A DNA stretch of 20,998 nucleotides from Beroe ovata (GCA_946803715.1 CAMPET010000058.1:83872-104869), one strand, 5' to 3'. Shown: positions 1 through 8,256, counted from the stretch's first letter. Made by a program: numbers and translations. The notes: generated by a model not told the origin, from the letters alone.

Positions 1-150
1 GAAGGAAGCACAGTGAGTGCTAGCGATATACAGTGAGTATACTCTCAGTAGAAGGGAGCAAAGTGAGTGCCAGCGATATACAGTGAGTACACGCTCAGTA
101 GAAGGAAGCACAGTGAGTGCTAGCGATATACAGTGAGTATACTCTCAGTA
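1..150. repeat. 50-bp tandem repeat, three units
   Basis: Three consecutive 50-bp units begin at 1, 51 and 101. Units 1 and 3 are identical; unit 2 differs at a few bases. Each unit contains two copies of CAGTGAGT or a close variant. The array is cut by the window edge, so its true length is unknown. There are no unique spacers, so it is a minisatellite and not a CRISPR array. Confidence 0.93.
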
Positions 151-794
151 GAGGGTAGAACAGTAGACAGTAACTTACCTCTTATATTAAGCCACGTGGT
201 TTTAACTTGTGTTTCAAACTGGTGCTTAATGATCTCATTACACACTGCTGAAGTGTCACGTGATCCGATGATTACAACCACGATATACCACGTGACCCGC
301 CAGAGGTATACTCACATACTGTAAACCTAATCAGAGAAAAAGATGCATCAGCATGTCAAACTTTGAACTTGCAGTCTGACAGGCGTCGAGGGCCAAGAAT
401 TCTAAAAATGTCTTGATTACGTAATCAAGGTCAAAACCCCCCTCCGTAATCAAGTGTATTCATTTGATTTGGAAACCCCCTCCCCCCTCGGCTGATTACG
501 TAATATGTGAACGTAATATGTGAACGTATATGAGTTCGAACTTCGATTGTTTATCGTTCCAAAACATAAGCTCAATCTTGTCGAGAAAAGAAGAGGTCTT
601 ATATTACTTCTTTATTTCAAGTAAAAATGGATAGGTTTGTGTTATAAGAAAATCTTTCTTTGCTACCAGACGATTGTCCTCAGCTAAAAGTTCGAAGTGC
701 TCTTCATGGAATTGGAACACAGGGCAGCTGACAGTCTTCTCAAAACCTTGCTTTTTGAAGAAATTCTGGTAAAAGGGTCATAAGATTTGTAGAT
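151..794. other. Non-coding, one palindrome
   Basis: No gene is supported. A perfect 18-bp palindrome, CTTGATTACGTAATCAAG, lies at 412-429, and further half-sites resembling ACGTAATCAAG follow near 450 and 495. A 13-bp direct repeat (GAACGTAATATGT) lies near 508-535. These look like fragments of a dispersed repeat. Confidence 0.5.
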
Positions 795-1160
795 GTGTCC
801 ATTGTGTCCATCAATAAGGAAATGTCTAATGCACGTCTAAATCTAATGCACGTCTAATGCACGTCCATTAGACGTCCATTAGACCTTCCGCTCAGTATGA
901 AAATTTGGTATTTTTGTCCATTGCTCACCAGTCGACACAATGGCCTCAATTTGTGCATTTTCGATGTCTAATGGACATGTTCAATGGACACAATTTGGGC
1001 ATCGATCTTGTGCATCTGGGTGGACACAATGGACAAAGCTACAAATCCGCCCTTGTTGATGGACATCAAACTGGTATTTTAGTCTAATGGACACAATGGG
1101 CAAATTTTGATCAATGGACACAATGGACACAGTGTGTCCAATTGACATGTGCATTGGACA
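795..1160. repeat. ATGGACA/TGTCCAT repeat cluster
   Basis: The stretch is packed with short, partly inverted copies of a TGGACACAATGGACA-like motif, for example around 795-812, 1021-1035, 1084-1100 and 1111-1136. At 826-864 there are also three copies of an 11-bp unit, CTAATGCACGT. Small open frames here are by-products of the repeat. A related fragment follows the N at 7576 (about 7585-7650). Confidence 0.7.
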
Positions 1161-1572
1161 TATTCTTTCTTCCACAATTTTCATAAACTATCGTTCAGAT
1201 CGTAGATTGTTTGTAGGCATTTCATTGAATAAAATAAATCATTTGCTGTTCATCCTCGTGATAAGGTATTTAAACTCCGTAACATCATTGTTTAATTCAG
1301 TTAGAATTGAAGAAATAGTATTTTGCTGCAAAGCTTGTTTTGTTCAACAATAGAATTTGACAACAGAACTAATTGTTTACCTCACGGCGAAATATGCTGA
1401 CAATGGCTGTGATTGATGTTCATAAACGTTAGGTATATTATATTTATACAGCAATTCAAATCTGGAATTATTTAGTGGACTGGATTGAACCCTTGCATAA
1501 CGGTTTTTTATTCGAACTTGCATATGGTCTACTTTTTCTCAGCCGCACTAGGCCTCGTCACAAACTAACAGG
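1161..1572. other. Non-coding upstream of MATE exon
   Basis: No gene is supported. The last bases before the transporter ATG (CAAACTAACAGG at about 1560-1571) resemble a branch point and 3' splice acceptor. The stretch could therefore be an upstream intron rather than a promoter and 5' UTR; the sequence alone does not decide. Confidence 0.4.
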
Positions 1573-1812
1573 ATGCCCCTAAAAGCTCTTCAAGAATGCA
1601 TGAGTAAGGAATGGAAATTTCTTAAATTCAGCATACCCGTGGTTCTTCTTAGCATTGCAGATGGCTTCATGTATTTTACTACCACCATGTTTGCGGGCAA
1701 AATAAACACAGCTCATATGAACGGTGTTGGACTTGGGAATTCAGTTATGAGTCTAACTGTTTCAGCATTCACATTTGGGTACTCTTCTGTTTTCGACACC
1801 TATGGTCCACAA
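1573..1812 (+). CDS. SLC47/MATE-family transporter, N-terminal exon
   Basis: This exon encodes 80 residues of a multidrug and toxin extrusion (MATE/SLC47) antiporter, a plasma-membrane protein that in animals exchanges organic cations for protons. Residues about 16-40 and 53-75 form two hydrophobic segments. FGYSSVFDTYGPQ at 68-80 matches the family signature after TM2, where a DT followed by a GQ is typical. The exon ends in phase 0 at 1812, followed directly by GTAAGA, a strong 5' splice donor; reading on past it gives a stop within a few codons. The start at 1573 is the first Met in frame; Met10 is an alternative, and an upstream exon cannot be excluded because an acceptor-like CTAACAGG precedes the ATG. 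The C-terminal half lies at 2382-3224, and the central part of the protein is absent from the window. Confidence 0.88.
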
Positions 1813-2379
1813 GTAAGAATTACTCCAAGAAAATTATATTGGTAATAGTCAAAAACAATTGAAATTGTTTGGGTTTCGCAGCCACTTAGTATTTCCCCTA
1901 AAATAATTTGATATGAACGTAGTTTCTCTGCCGTCTGTGGCGGTGCAGGTGCCATTTCGTTGCAAGTCCTCACCTCCAATAGGTATCGGAATCTTGCCTT
2001 ATACTTATAGAAGTTCCACAAGTGGCAAGCTCAAATTGATGATGTGAGGAGTGTATCTGCCTGTTTCTTATGATAGAGCCGATGGTAATAACTAAATGGT
2101 AGGTACCCTTCCAGCGTAAGGGCAACAGGGTGAGTTTCTTTCCTATTACTTCAGCTCACCGCCACGGACGGCAGAAAAACTACGTTCATATCAAATTATT
2201 TTAGGGGAAATACTAAGTGGCTGCGAAACCCAAACAATTTCAATTGTTTTTGACTATTACCAATATAATTTTCTTGGAGTAATTCTTACTTGTGGACCAT
2301 AGGTGTCGAAAACAGAAGAGTACCCAAATGTGAATGCTGAAACAGTTAGACTCATAACTGAATTCCCAAGTCCAACACC
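1723..2379. repeat. Large perfect foldback around MITE copy A
   Basis: Bases 1723-1847 (90 bp of transporter exon plus the first 35 bp of its intron) reappear as an exact reverse complement at 2255-2379, on the far side of the MITE. The inverted copy ends directly against the N at 2380. Paired positions sum to 4102 throughout, so there are no indels. I infer an assembly foldback through the MITE inverted repeats rather than a real duplication. Confidence 0.9.
1848..2254. mobile_element. MITE with ~98-bp TIRs, copy A
   Basis: This is a 407-bp non-coding element whose arms (1848-1945 and 2157-2254) are near-perfect inverted repeats with about two mismatches. It begins GTCAAAAACAATTGAAATTG and is bounded by TA on both sides, which would fit a Tc1/mariner-type TA target. 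The family assignment is tentative. It lies in the intron after the first transporter exon. Copy B is at 13948-14356. Confidence 0.8.
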
Positions 2380-2380
2380 N
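2380..2380. other. Assembly join inside transporter gene
   Basis: A single N separates the foldback copy of exon 1 from the start of the C-terminal coding part. By comparison with family architecture, the missing coding sequence should hold roughly TM3-TM6, on the order of 130-150 residues. The single N therefore hides a substantial gap or a misjoin. Confidence 0.75.
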
Positions 2381-2381
2381 T

Positions 2382-3224
2382 TTTGAAGCATTCAGAGGAT
2401 GGAAGCCAATGCTTAAGTTGGGATTATCGGGATACATAAACATGGCTGCAGAGATGGGTGTTTATGAGATAGCTCTGTTTATTAGTCAATTTGATGGGTC
2501 ACATGCCATGTCGGTCATTGTTATTTCAAACATTTTGCAAGGTGTTGTATGGGCTGTTATAAGTGGGATCTCCTTTGCCTCTGTGACTCTCATGGGCACA
2601 TCACTAGGACATCAGAACAAACATGAGGTAAAGACAAACATGGCCTACTCAATCTCCAATGCTTTCGTTACTGGGACTATCATGTCTATCACAGAGTTTT
2701 GTTTAATGGCGACATTAGCTGGAATGTTTACATCTGAGCAGGCTATCATTGACCTGTTTGTCAAAACTTTTTGGATCAGATTACTGTACTTGCCATTTGA
2801 TTATCTCGAAGTTGTCCTGACTAGAGGCGTTCTCACAGCTTTTGGAAAACAAAGATTCGTGGCAGTGTCCAATTGTTTTATATGCTATGGTCTTGGACTT
2901 CCAGTGATACTCTGTACTGTATTCTTCACCGACTTGGTGGTTTATGGAATATACATAGGATACACAATCTCAACCGTTGGGCGCTTGGCAGCAGCTGTCA
3001 TCAGAATATCGACATTAAACTTGGATGAAGAGATACAGAAATCAGTGGACAGAGTGGAGGGGAGGACAGAGAGCTCACAAATCAATCCTGAAAATGAACT
3101 TATCCTGCCAAAAGAAGATAGTGAGGTAAGGTGGAAGGAGGTTAGAAATATCTTGCTAATTTTTGCAGGGACTATAATTTGGTGCGCGGTTTTGCTCTAT
3201 CTGTCCCTACAAAGGTTTACTTGA
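2382..3224 (+). CDS. SLC47/MATE transporter, C-terminal half
   Basis: An open frame runs from just after the N to a TGA at 3222-3224 and encodes 280 residues of the C-terminal lobe of the transporter that starts at 1573. It opens FEAFRGWKP before the Met at 2409; that Met is internal, not a start. Counting from it, Glu15 and Glu20 in the first helix lie five residues apart, as do the two functionally important glutamates of TM7 in human MATE1. The stretch RGVLTAFGKQRF (about 139-150) fits the family's loop before the following helix. A charged linker (about 205-240) leads to one more hydrophobic segment (about 248-268), matching the additional C-terminal TM of animal SLC47 proteins. No intron is needed in this part. 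AATAAA at 3375-3380 may be its poly(A) signal. Confidence 0.9.
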   Translation, partial: FEAFRGWKPMLKLGLSGYINMAAEMGVYEIALFISQFDGSHAMSVIVISNILQGVVWAVISGISFASVTLMGTSLGHQNKHEVKTNMAYSISNAFVTGTIMSITEFCLMATLAGMFTSEQAIIDLFVKTFWIRLLYLPFDYLEVVLTRGVLTAFGKQRFVAVSNCFICYGLGLPVILCTVFFTDLVVYGIYIGYTISTVGRLAAAVIRISTLNLDEEIQKSVDRVEGRTESSQINPENELILPKEDSEVRWKEVRNILLIFAGTIIWCAVLLYLSLQRFT

Positions 3225-3374
3225 GTACTCAATGTTCCATAATATTTCAATGTTAATCAACTTCTAAGTTTATCATTCCACGAACCTGCCACTTGCCAGA
3301 CGCAAGTAATTCAACCTGTTCAAATTATATTTTCCTAGAAAATTTCTTCATACAATTAGCATAAACAAAGCTCG

Positions 3375-3380
3375 AATAAA
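3375..3380 (+). promoter_or_regulatory. Candidate poly(A) signal AATAAA
   Basis: A canonical AATAAA lies about 150 bp downstream of the transporter stop codon, before the convergent gene on the other strand. It is chosen by motif and position only. Confidence 0.45.
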
Positions 3381-3947
3381 TATAAAACTTGGACGACACC
3401 GTACAAACTTCACAACCGATAACCTACAAGATGACTCAGTACAGTATATGATCATGCTTGCTGTAGACCCTTGACTTTCTGTATTTTCCTAGAATTTCTT
3501 CATTTGTCGTCATACCGGCCGTCAACGTCCATTTATAATTCGACTCTGGTAAATACAACTGATCCTGATCAGCGTATGTTTTGAAAGCCCTAAGACTGTC
3601 TATTTCAAATTCAAGACTGAAATCACCAGGTATCTGCTCATAGGGGAAGATACCGAGGGAGTGAAACCTCATCATGGGTGGTTTGTTGAGAAGCCGTGTG
3701 ACTTGCTCATACTTGATCGGATAGAACCGATTGAATGGGATCTTGATGCGTTCCCAGTAAGGACCTCCTCGCGTGTGCATATGTGCAACCCAAAACCGTG
3801 TACTCTCCTTCACCTCATTCCTAGCCCAATTCCTAGCCCACACTTGGATACGATACGGTCTGCCATCACCTCGGACACGGAATTCAAACTGTTGCCACCG
3901 GTACAAGTCCATGACAGTCTCTGACAGCTCCAAATTACCCCACATAC

Positions 3948-4714
3948 TCTTAACCCAGGCACGTAGCCAGACATTTTTTCCGGGGGCCCTTGACGAGCGA
4001 AGAGAGCATGCTACGGCAGGGGTATGGGGGCGCAGCCCCCATTTGGGTCCGGGGGCAACGCCCCTGGTCGGCGGTTAGGGGGGCGAGGCCCCCCGGAAAA
4101 TTTAAAAAAATAGAGTGCTGTAGACGAAATCTGGTATTACAGAAAATATCACAGTAACAAAAAATAAGATGAGCAAAAAGTTATGCAAGAGTGAAGAACT
4201 GAAGAAAATGCGATGATCTGAGACGTTAGATACTCATTTGAGTTGCTGAGTACATGGCTTTTATCTTTTATTGTTTGTCGTAGCAATGGAAATGTAGTGG
4301 TTTAAGGGCAGTGCCCCGATATGAAATATCCAAAGGTACTGAAACAAAAGCAGAGTATCATCAGGAGCAGGGGTCTGGGGGCGCAGCCCCCAGAAGCCAG
4401 ATGTCTGTTCGATAAGGTGAAATCCTTCTAAACTTTCCATTTACTACTTTGTTACAGTGGAAATAAATGGGTCTTGGGGCACTGCCCTGATATAGAACGA
4501 CATCATATTGTAGTGGAAAGTATGCCAGTATCACAGGTAGCTTTATTCAACTTGCTCGTTTAGTTTAAAGTAGAAGCAGGGGTCTGGGGGGCAGCCCCCA
4601 GAAGCCAGACGTTAAGTTCTGTATGGAAGGGCGAATTCCTTGAAAATCAGACTTCCAATTTTCCGGAGGGGGGGGCGGCCCCCTGGCCCCCCTGTCTACG
4701 TGCCTGTCTTAACC
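3948..4714. mobile_element. hAT-like non-autonomous element with 8-bp TSD
   Basis: The element spans 3956-4706 (751 bp), with the target duplication TCTTAACC at 3948-3955 and 4707-4714. Its ends are CAGGCACGTAGCCAGAC and the inverse of CAGGCACGTAGACAG. An 8-bp duplication and CAG-starting TIRs are typical of the hAT superfamily. It encodes no transposase. Internally, a GGGGGCGCAGCCCCC palindrome recurs (about 4025, 4377 and, shortened, 4584), each time followed by related sequence. It sits in the coding sequence of the CIA30 gene. A longer relative is at 16602-17474. Confidence 0.9.
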
Positions 4715-4852
4715 GGGTATGATCTGCAGATCATCATCATGATGCCAGCGAAACTTGTTCCATCCCAAGGACGAGCACTTTTATCATTGTAGGACGGTGA
4801 TGGATCAATCTTTCCCTGGGCATAAGTCCGTTTGCCACTTTGGCCAGGCGCC

Positions 4853-4907
4853 GGTCTTATGCAGGTCTAACGCCGGTCTAATGCCGGTCTAACGCCGGTC
4901 TAATGCA
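4853..4907. repeat. 11-bp minisatellite, five units
   Basis: Five units of GGTCTAATGCC and variants (GGTCTAACGCC, GGTCTTATGCA, GGTCTAATGCA) lie within the CIA30 gene. On the minus strand the shared CCGGCG codons of the two flanking reading frames are 44 bp apart, so the array accounts for the frame difference between blocks. A similar 11-bp unit occurs at 826-864. Confidence 0.85.
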
Positions 4908-5287
4908 GGTTTGGCGCAATCTCCCTCCTTTTGGAGTGGATAACTCAATCAGAGATCGACCACCCATCATGTTGATGTTGTCGTCGACAGTGTAAAACTG
5001 ATCCAAGTCCTCCTCACATCTGAATTTCCAGATGGGTGCTGCATCTTTTTCTTTGTATTTGTGTTCCACTATTCGCATGTCATACTTTTTCATACTACGA
5101 TTCGAATGGATAAAGATGGTCTTCATTAAATGGTAAACTAGGCTACTACAAGTACAACTATACTAGGAGGAAGCTCATTGCTCAACTTGACATCTCAGCA
5201 ACGCAGACGGGAGTGTTGCAATGTTGCATCATCTTGATGATTGAAAATCCTCCACGAAGTTGTCCCGAACTGTTGCTTCATCATGAT

Positions 5288-5454
5288 CAAGGCATTTGCC
5301 GGATGTTATCTGTCCACTGTTTCTTGCGCGTGCGCCTTCATCGAACCTAGCTATTTCGGCCTAGCTATTTCGGCCTAGCTATTTCGGCCTTCGATGAAGG
5401 CGCACGGGCCGTGCGCAAGAAACAGTGGACAGATAACATCCGGCAACAAGGCAT
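5288..5454. mobile_element. 151-bp palindromic MITE with 8-bp TSD
   Basis: The element spans 5296-5446, flanked by CAAGGCAT at 5288-5295 and 5447-5454. Its arms begin TTGCCGGATGTTATCTGTCC and stay inverted for about 50 bp. The centre carries three tandem copies of CCTAGCTATTTCGG (5346-5387). The 8-bp duplication points to hAT, P or a similar superfamily; the TIR alone does not decide. Related pieces lie at 7652-7700, 7951-7975 and 8438-8531. Confidence 0.9.
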
Positions 5455-5900
5455 TGATTGATGAAGCACAGTGGGTCTGGCAATGTGACGAAATAAACTA
5501 TTGAATTTGACATTAAGAATTATAAAAAGCCACAGAGATGCCCATTCAGCATTCAGGCATGTGTTCTTGGTGCACAGTAGCCTGATTGCTACAGATAAAT
5601 AAAAGTCACATAAAACACTCAAATCAAAAACCACGAGAAGAAAGTGCTGCGGAGTTGGTTGATGCTCATTGTTGGGGCTGTCACCCTCAGATTCGTCGAT
5701 GACGAGGTAGCTGATGACGAGAGAGAGAGGTGGGGTGACACTGACTGCTCGGGCTCCTTCACTCGGCTGCACACAACTCCTATGCCATTGTTTCGTCTCA
5801 TCTATATTATAATCGAGAGAGCATCTTAAAACGTAGATCACTAGCGGGGGCTACAAATAGAGTTGGAGAGCCGCTATTTTTTGCATGGTGGTACAAAAAG
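5455..5900. other. No supported gene
   Basis: Overlapping open frames exist on both strands, the longest on the minus strand (about 5841 into the MITE at 5365). They show no recognisable domain, and one runs through the transposon, so I do not call a gene. The serine-rich minus-strand frame at about 5619-5801 is compositional. Confidence 0.5.
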
Positions 5901-6673
5901 ATAAAATCCAGTGGTGCAAATCCGTCTTTTTCATTGGGGGGTATGATTCGTTCTTAGGGGCATATTTTTGACATTTCATAAAATTGGGGGGGATGGTAAT
6001 AAAAAGTGTTAATTAGATAATTGAGTTATGATTGAAAATGACCGTTCACATGAAGTCGAACTCATGGGACACATCATAAAAGAAGCACAAAGACTTTGGG
6101 AAAATTGCATTGACCATAGTGTCGCGAATTGATATCAAAATGGGCAAAATTTCTACCGAGCGATCACAATTCCAATGTTCCAAAATGTTAGGGAACGAAC
6201 AAAAACTAGAATATACTAGTACCAATTATAGTAGCAACACCGTAGGACTACAATCTACAGTAGGTTTAAAGATGAAAACGTGATTAGCCTGTAGCGTTAG
6301 CTTTGGAAAAGATTAAAGATGTTTTGTACTGTACCAATTTGCTTGTTTATCCATATATGCAACGCCCAGAGTCCATACATTAATGACACCCTGTCACCTT
6401 CCCTTCTCTATCAGAACTGGCAAGTGGTCACTGGACCCATGATAGCGTGATGGCTTGTGACAAATCATGATCTGTGTTCAATAATGAGAGCAGAAGTGTA
6501 TCATTTCTATAAGGTGTTTATGCAAACACGGTGGAATTAAGCATATCCTGATAGTAGAGATAACTGGAATTTTGGAGGGGATGATATTTGTAATTATTGG
6601 AGGGGATGGCACCAAATTATTGGGGGGGATATATCCCCCCCATCCCCCCTGGATTTGCACCACTGATAAAATC
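5901..6673. mobile_element. hAT-like non-autonomous element, 757 bp
   Basis: The element spans 5909-6665, flanked by perfect 8-bp duplications ATAAAATC (5901-5908 and 6666-6673). Its TIR CAGTGGTGCAAATCC is exact over 15 bp at both ends, a hAT-type terminus. Just inside each end lie G-runs, and a perfect palindrome of seven G, ATATAT and seven C at 6622-6641. No transposase frame is present. The TIR differs from that of the element at 3956, so it is a separate family. Confidence 0.92.
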
Positions 6674-7440
6674 TGGTTAAATGTCGAGCCAGAATTTTGA
6701 TTTAGGTCTTAGATTTTCTGCAATCGGCGTCGAAAATTTGAGAAATCATGGTATAGTACCCGAAGATGATCGANAAATGGAATCAATAACACCTATCATA
6801 CTCAACAAGATAATATTCTCACAGCAACATCGGCCTCAGTCTGCCTCTTGGCAGTAGGTAGGGCACCAATTTGAAAGCGCAGAAAGTCTTGTATGTTGCC
6901 TGAAACAGCAGTGAGATAACATCCAGCAACTTGTCTGCAATTCAGATTTTCTAATTAGTGTTGGTGACTGGTAGCTCAGAAAAACCTTTGTTAGTACAGG
7001 ATGATTCAATATTCCTAGTTATTTTACCATAGATCATCTGGTGATACCATTTTTTGGAAGTATAGATATCGAAATATGTTGTATTAATGAGAGTTCAACT
7101 TTGGAAAAGCTAAAAGTGAAGATTTTCTGACTTGGGGTCGAGCAGCACGCGCGCCGCGCGCGTTTAGGGACCTTGTCGGGCACGAATGTGTACAAAATGG
7201 TCCCATATCAAGATATTTTTGCTAAGGGACCTTGTGGAACACCGTACTTGCATCGGCGGTTGTAAGATTGTTATGGTCCCGGGGCCGATCCTTGGGGTGT
7301 GTAGAGGTTATGAAAACGTGGACAGAATTATAGTTACAACTTGTCCAAATTCCCGGATTTCCAGTTACGCAGCTGCTATTCTGCCTCGTTTGAATCCGCG
7401 CACGACGGTACTTGCGACGCGCCTGCCAGCTTTTATGCTA
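6674..7440. other. No supported gene; CG-rich palindrome
   Basis: Nothing recognisable is seen apart from an N at 6773 and a perfect palindrome, ACGCGCGC-C-GCGCGCGT, at 7147-7163, which is alternating purine-pyrimidine and could adopt Z-DNA. The small open frames have no family match that I can see. Confidence 0.45.
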
Positions 7441-7442
7441 AC

Positions 7443-7575
7443 CTAACTTTAACCCTAACGGTTAGGGTTAGAGTTAGGGTTAGGGTTAGTATAGGGTTAG
7501 GGTTAGGGTTAGGGTTAGGGTTAGGTTTAGGGTACTAGGGTTAGGGTTAGGTTAGGGTTAGGTTAGGGTTAGGTT
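7443..7575. repeat. Interstitial telomere-like TTAGGG array
   Basis: About 20 TTAGGG units with some degenerate ones run up to the N at 7576. At the left end the orientation flips: AACCCTAAC (7451-7459) is followed by GTTAGGGTT. TTAGGG is the telomere repeat of most metazoans. Because sequence continues on both sides, this is interstitial or a misjoin, not a chromosome end. Confidence 0.9.
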
Positions 7576-7651
7576 NTCATCCAAGCACATTGTGTCCATT
7601 GGTAATGGTATACAAAGTTACCAAAATGCTCATTGCTCATGTCCAATGGAC

Positions 7652-7700
7652 GTCTTGCCGGATGTTTGCTATCTCAATCTGCCCTCTGTTTCTCGCGCGT
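7652..7700. repeat. Diverged end of TTGCCGGATG MITE family
   Basis: TTGCCGGATGTTTGCTATCT followed by a CTGTTTCTCGCGCGTG stretch is a diverged left end of the family defined at 5296-5446. No matching right end with a target duplication was found nearby. Confidence 0.6.
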
Positions 7701-7750
7701 GAGTGAATAAGATTGCAACAACAGCTCACAGCCGCTGCTGTGGACGAAAT

Positions 7751-8200
7751 CAATTTGTCCACTCGTACTAAATTCATCGCCCTAATTTTTTGAAAATTCT
7801 TATTTTGTCTCTTTTTCGGTAAAACTGACATGAATCGACGAATCTTAAGGCGCTGATTCCGAATCACCCCATATGATGTGCGTTAAAAATGCTTCCCTGG
7901 CGAGTTATGGGCGAAAAAACTGATTTGGTCACTGGTAGTGGTCACGTGACTTGCCGGACAGATAACATCCGGCAACACGTGACCAGACATTTTTCCACTT
8001 AATCGCGTTTTAAACTCTCGGGCTAGGGTTTGGGTCAGGGTTAGGGTTGGGGTTAGGGTCAGGGTTTGGAAGTATCCTTATGCATCCTGTGGTTTATGGT
8101 TAGGGTTAGGGTTTGGGATGGGTCAGGAAACCGAAAAAACCTGAGTCACATGATGAAATTTTGGCCAAGGGCGATTGATTTAGTAAGAGCCCAATTTGTC
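7751..8200. mobile_element. TIR element carrying telomere-like repeats, copy 1
   Basis: The element spans 7760-8191, flanked by CAATTTGTC at 7751-7759 and 8192-8200. The left end reads ACTCGTACTAAATTCATCGC; the inverted right end reads CTCTTACTAAATCAATCGCC. Two internal blocks of TTAGGG-like repeats lie at about 8022-8068 and 8098-8116. No transposase is present. An 8-9 bp duplication suggests a hAT- or Mutator-like superfamily. An inverted copy with its own duplication is at 18336-18696. A 25-bp element is nested at 7951. Confidence 0.85.
7943..7983. mobile_element. 25-bp micro-element with 8-bp TSD
   Basis: The 25 bp at 7951-7975 start TTGCCGGA and end ATAACATCCGGCAA. They are flanked by CACGTGAC on both sides (7943-7950 and 7976-7983). 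The termini match the MITE at 5296-5446, so this looks like an internally deleted member. The sister element at 18336-18696 lacks these 25 bases at the corresponding position. Confidence 0.82.
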
Positions 8201-8256
8201 AGTGTATCGATGAAACATTTATATCCATCTTGCGCGATAACGCAATCACTCCATCT

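Larger units (their letters stand above)
3436..5126 (-). pseudogene. CIA30-domain (NDUFAF1-like) gene, interrupted
   Basis: Proteins with this domain include NDUFAF1, a mitochondrial complex I assembly factor. Reading on the minus strand, 5126-4913 starts with Met and contains IWKFRCEEDLDQF and then a D..I..MGGRS stretch, the typical beginning of CIA30. A second block (about 4850-4708) includes WDGTSFAGIMMM and ends PVK. The third block (3951-3436) continues SMWGNLELS, then the hallmark FRVRGDGRPY and TRGGPYWERIKIPF, and ends with a stop at 3436. Two lesions separate the blocks: an 11-bp minisatellite at 4853-4907 that shifts the frame, and a 751-bp hAT-like element at 3956-4706. Removing one target duplication plus the element joins PVK to SMWGN in frame. 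I see no clear transit peptide. It could still be expressed if these stretches are spliced out, but I found only weak splice sites. Confidence 0.82.

Noticed and set aside
1-150. Regular repeats suggestive of a CRISPR array
   Set aside because: The 50-bp units are contiguous with no unique spacers, and the genome is eukaryotic.
2409-2411. ATG at 2409 as the start of an independent gene
   Set aside because: The frame is open upstream to the N and encodes residues that fit the transporter, so this Met is internal.
5365-5841. 158-codon minus-strand open frame
   Set aside because: It runs into the palindromic MITE at 5296-5446 and has no recognisable domain.
7341-7538. Open frame with a repetitive V-R and L-G tail
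   Set aside because: It is the translation of TTAGGG repeats, not a protein gene.
7443-7575. Chromosome end
   Set aside because: Non-telomeric sequence continues on both sides and the array is short and degenerate.
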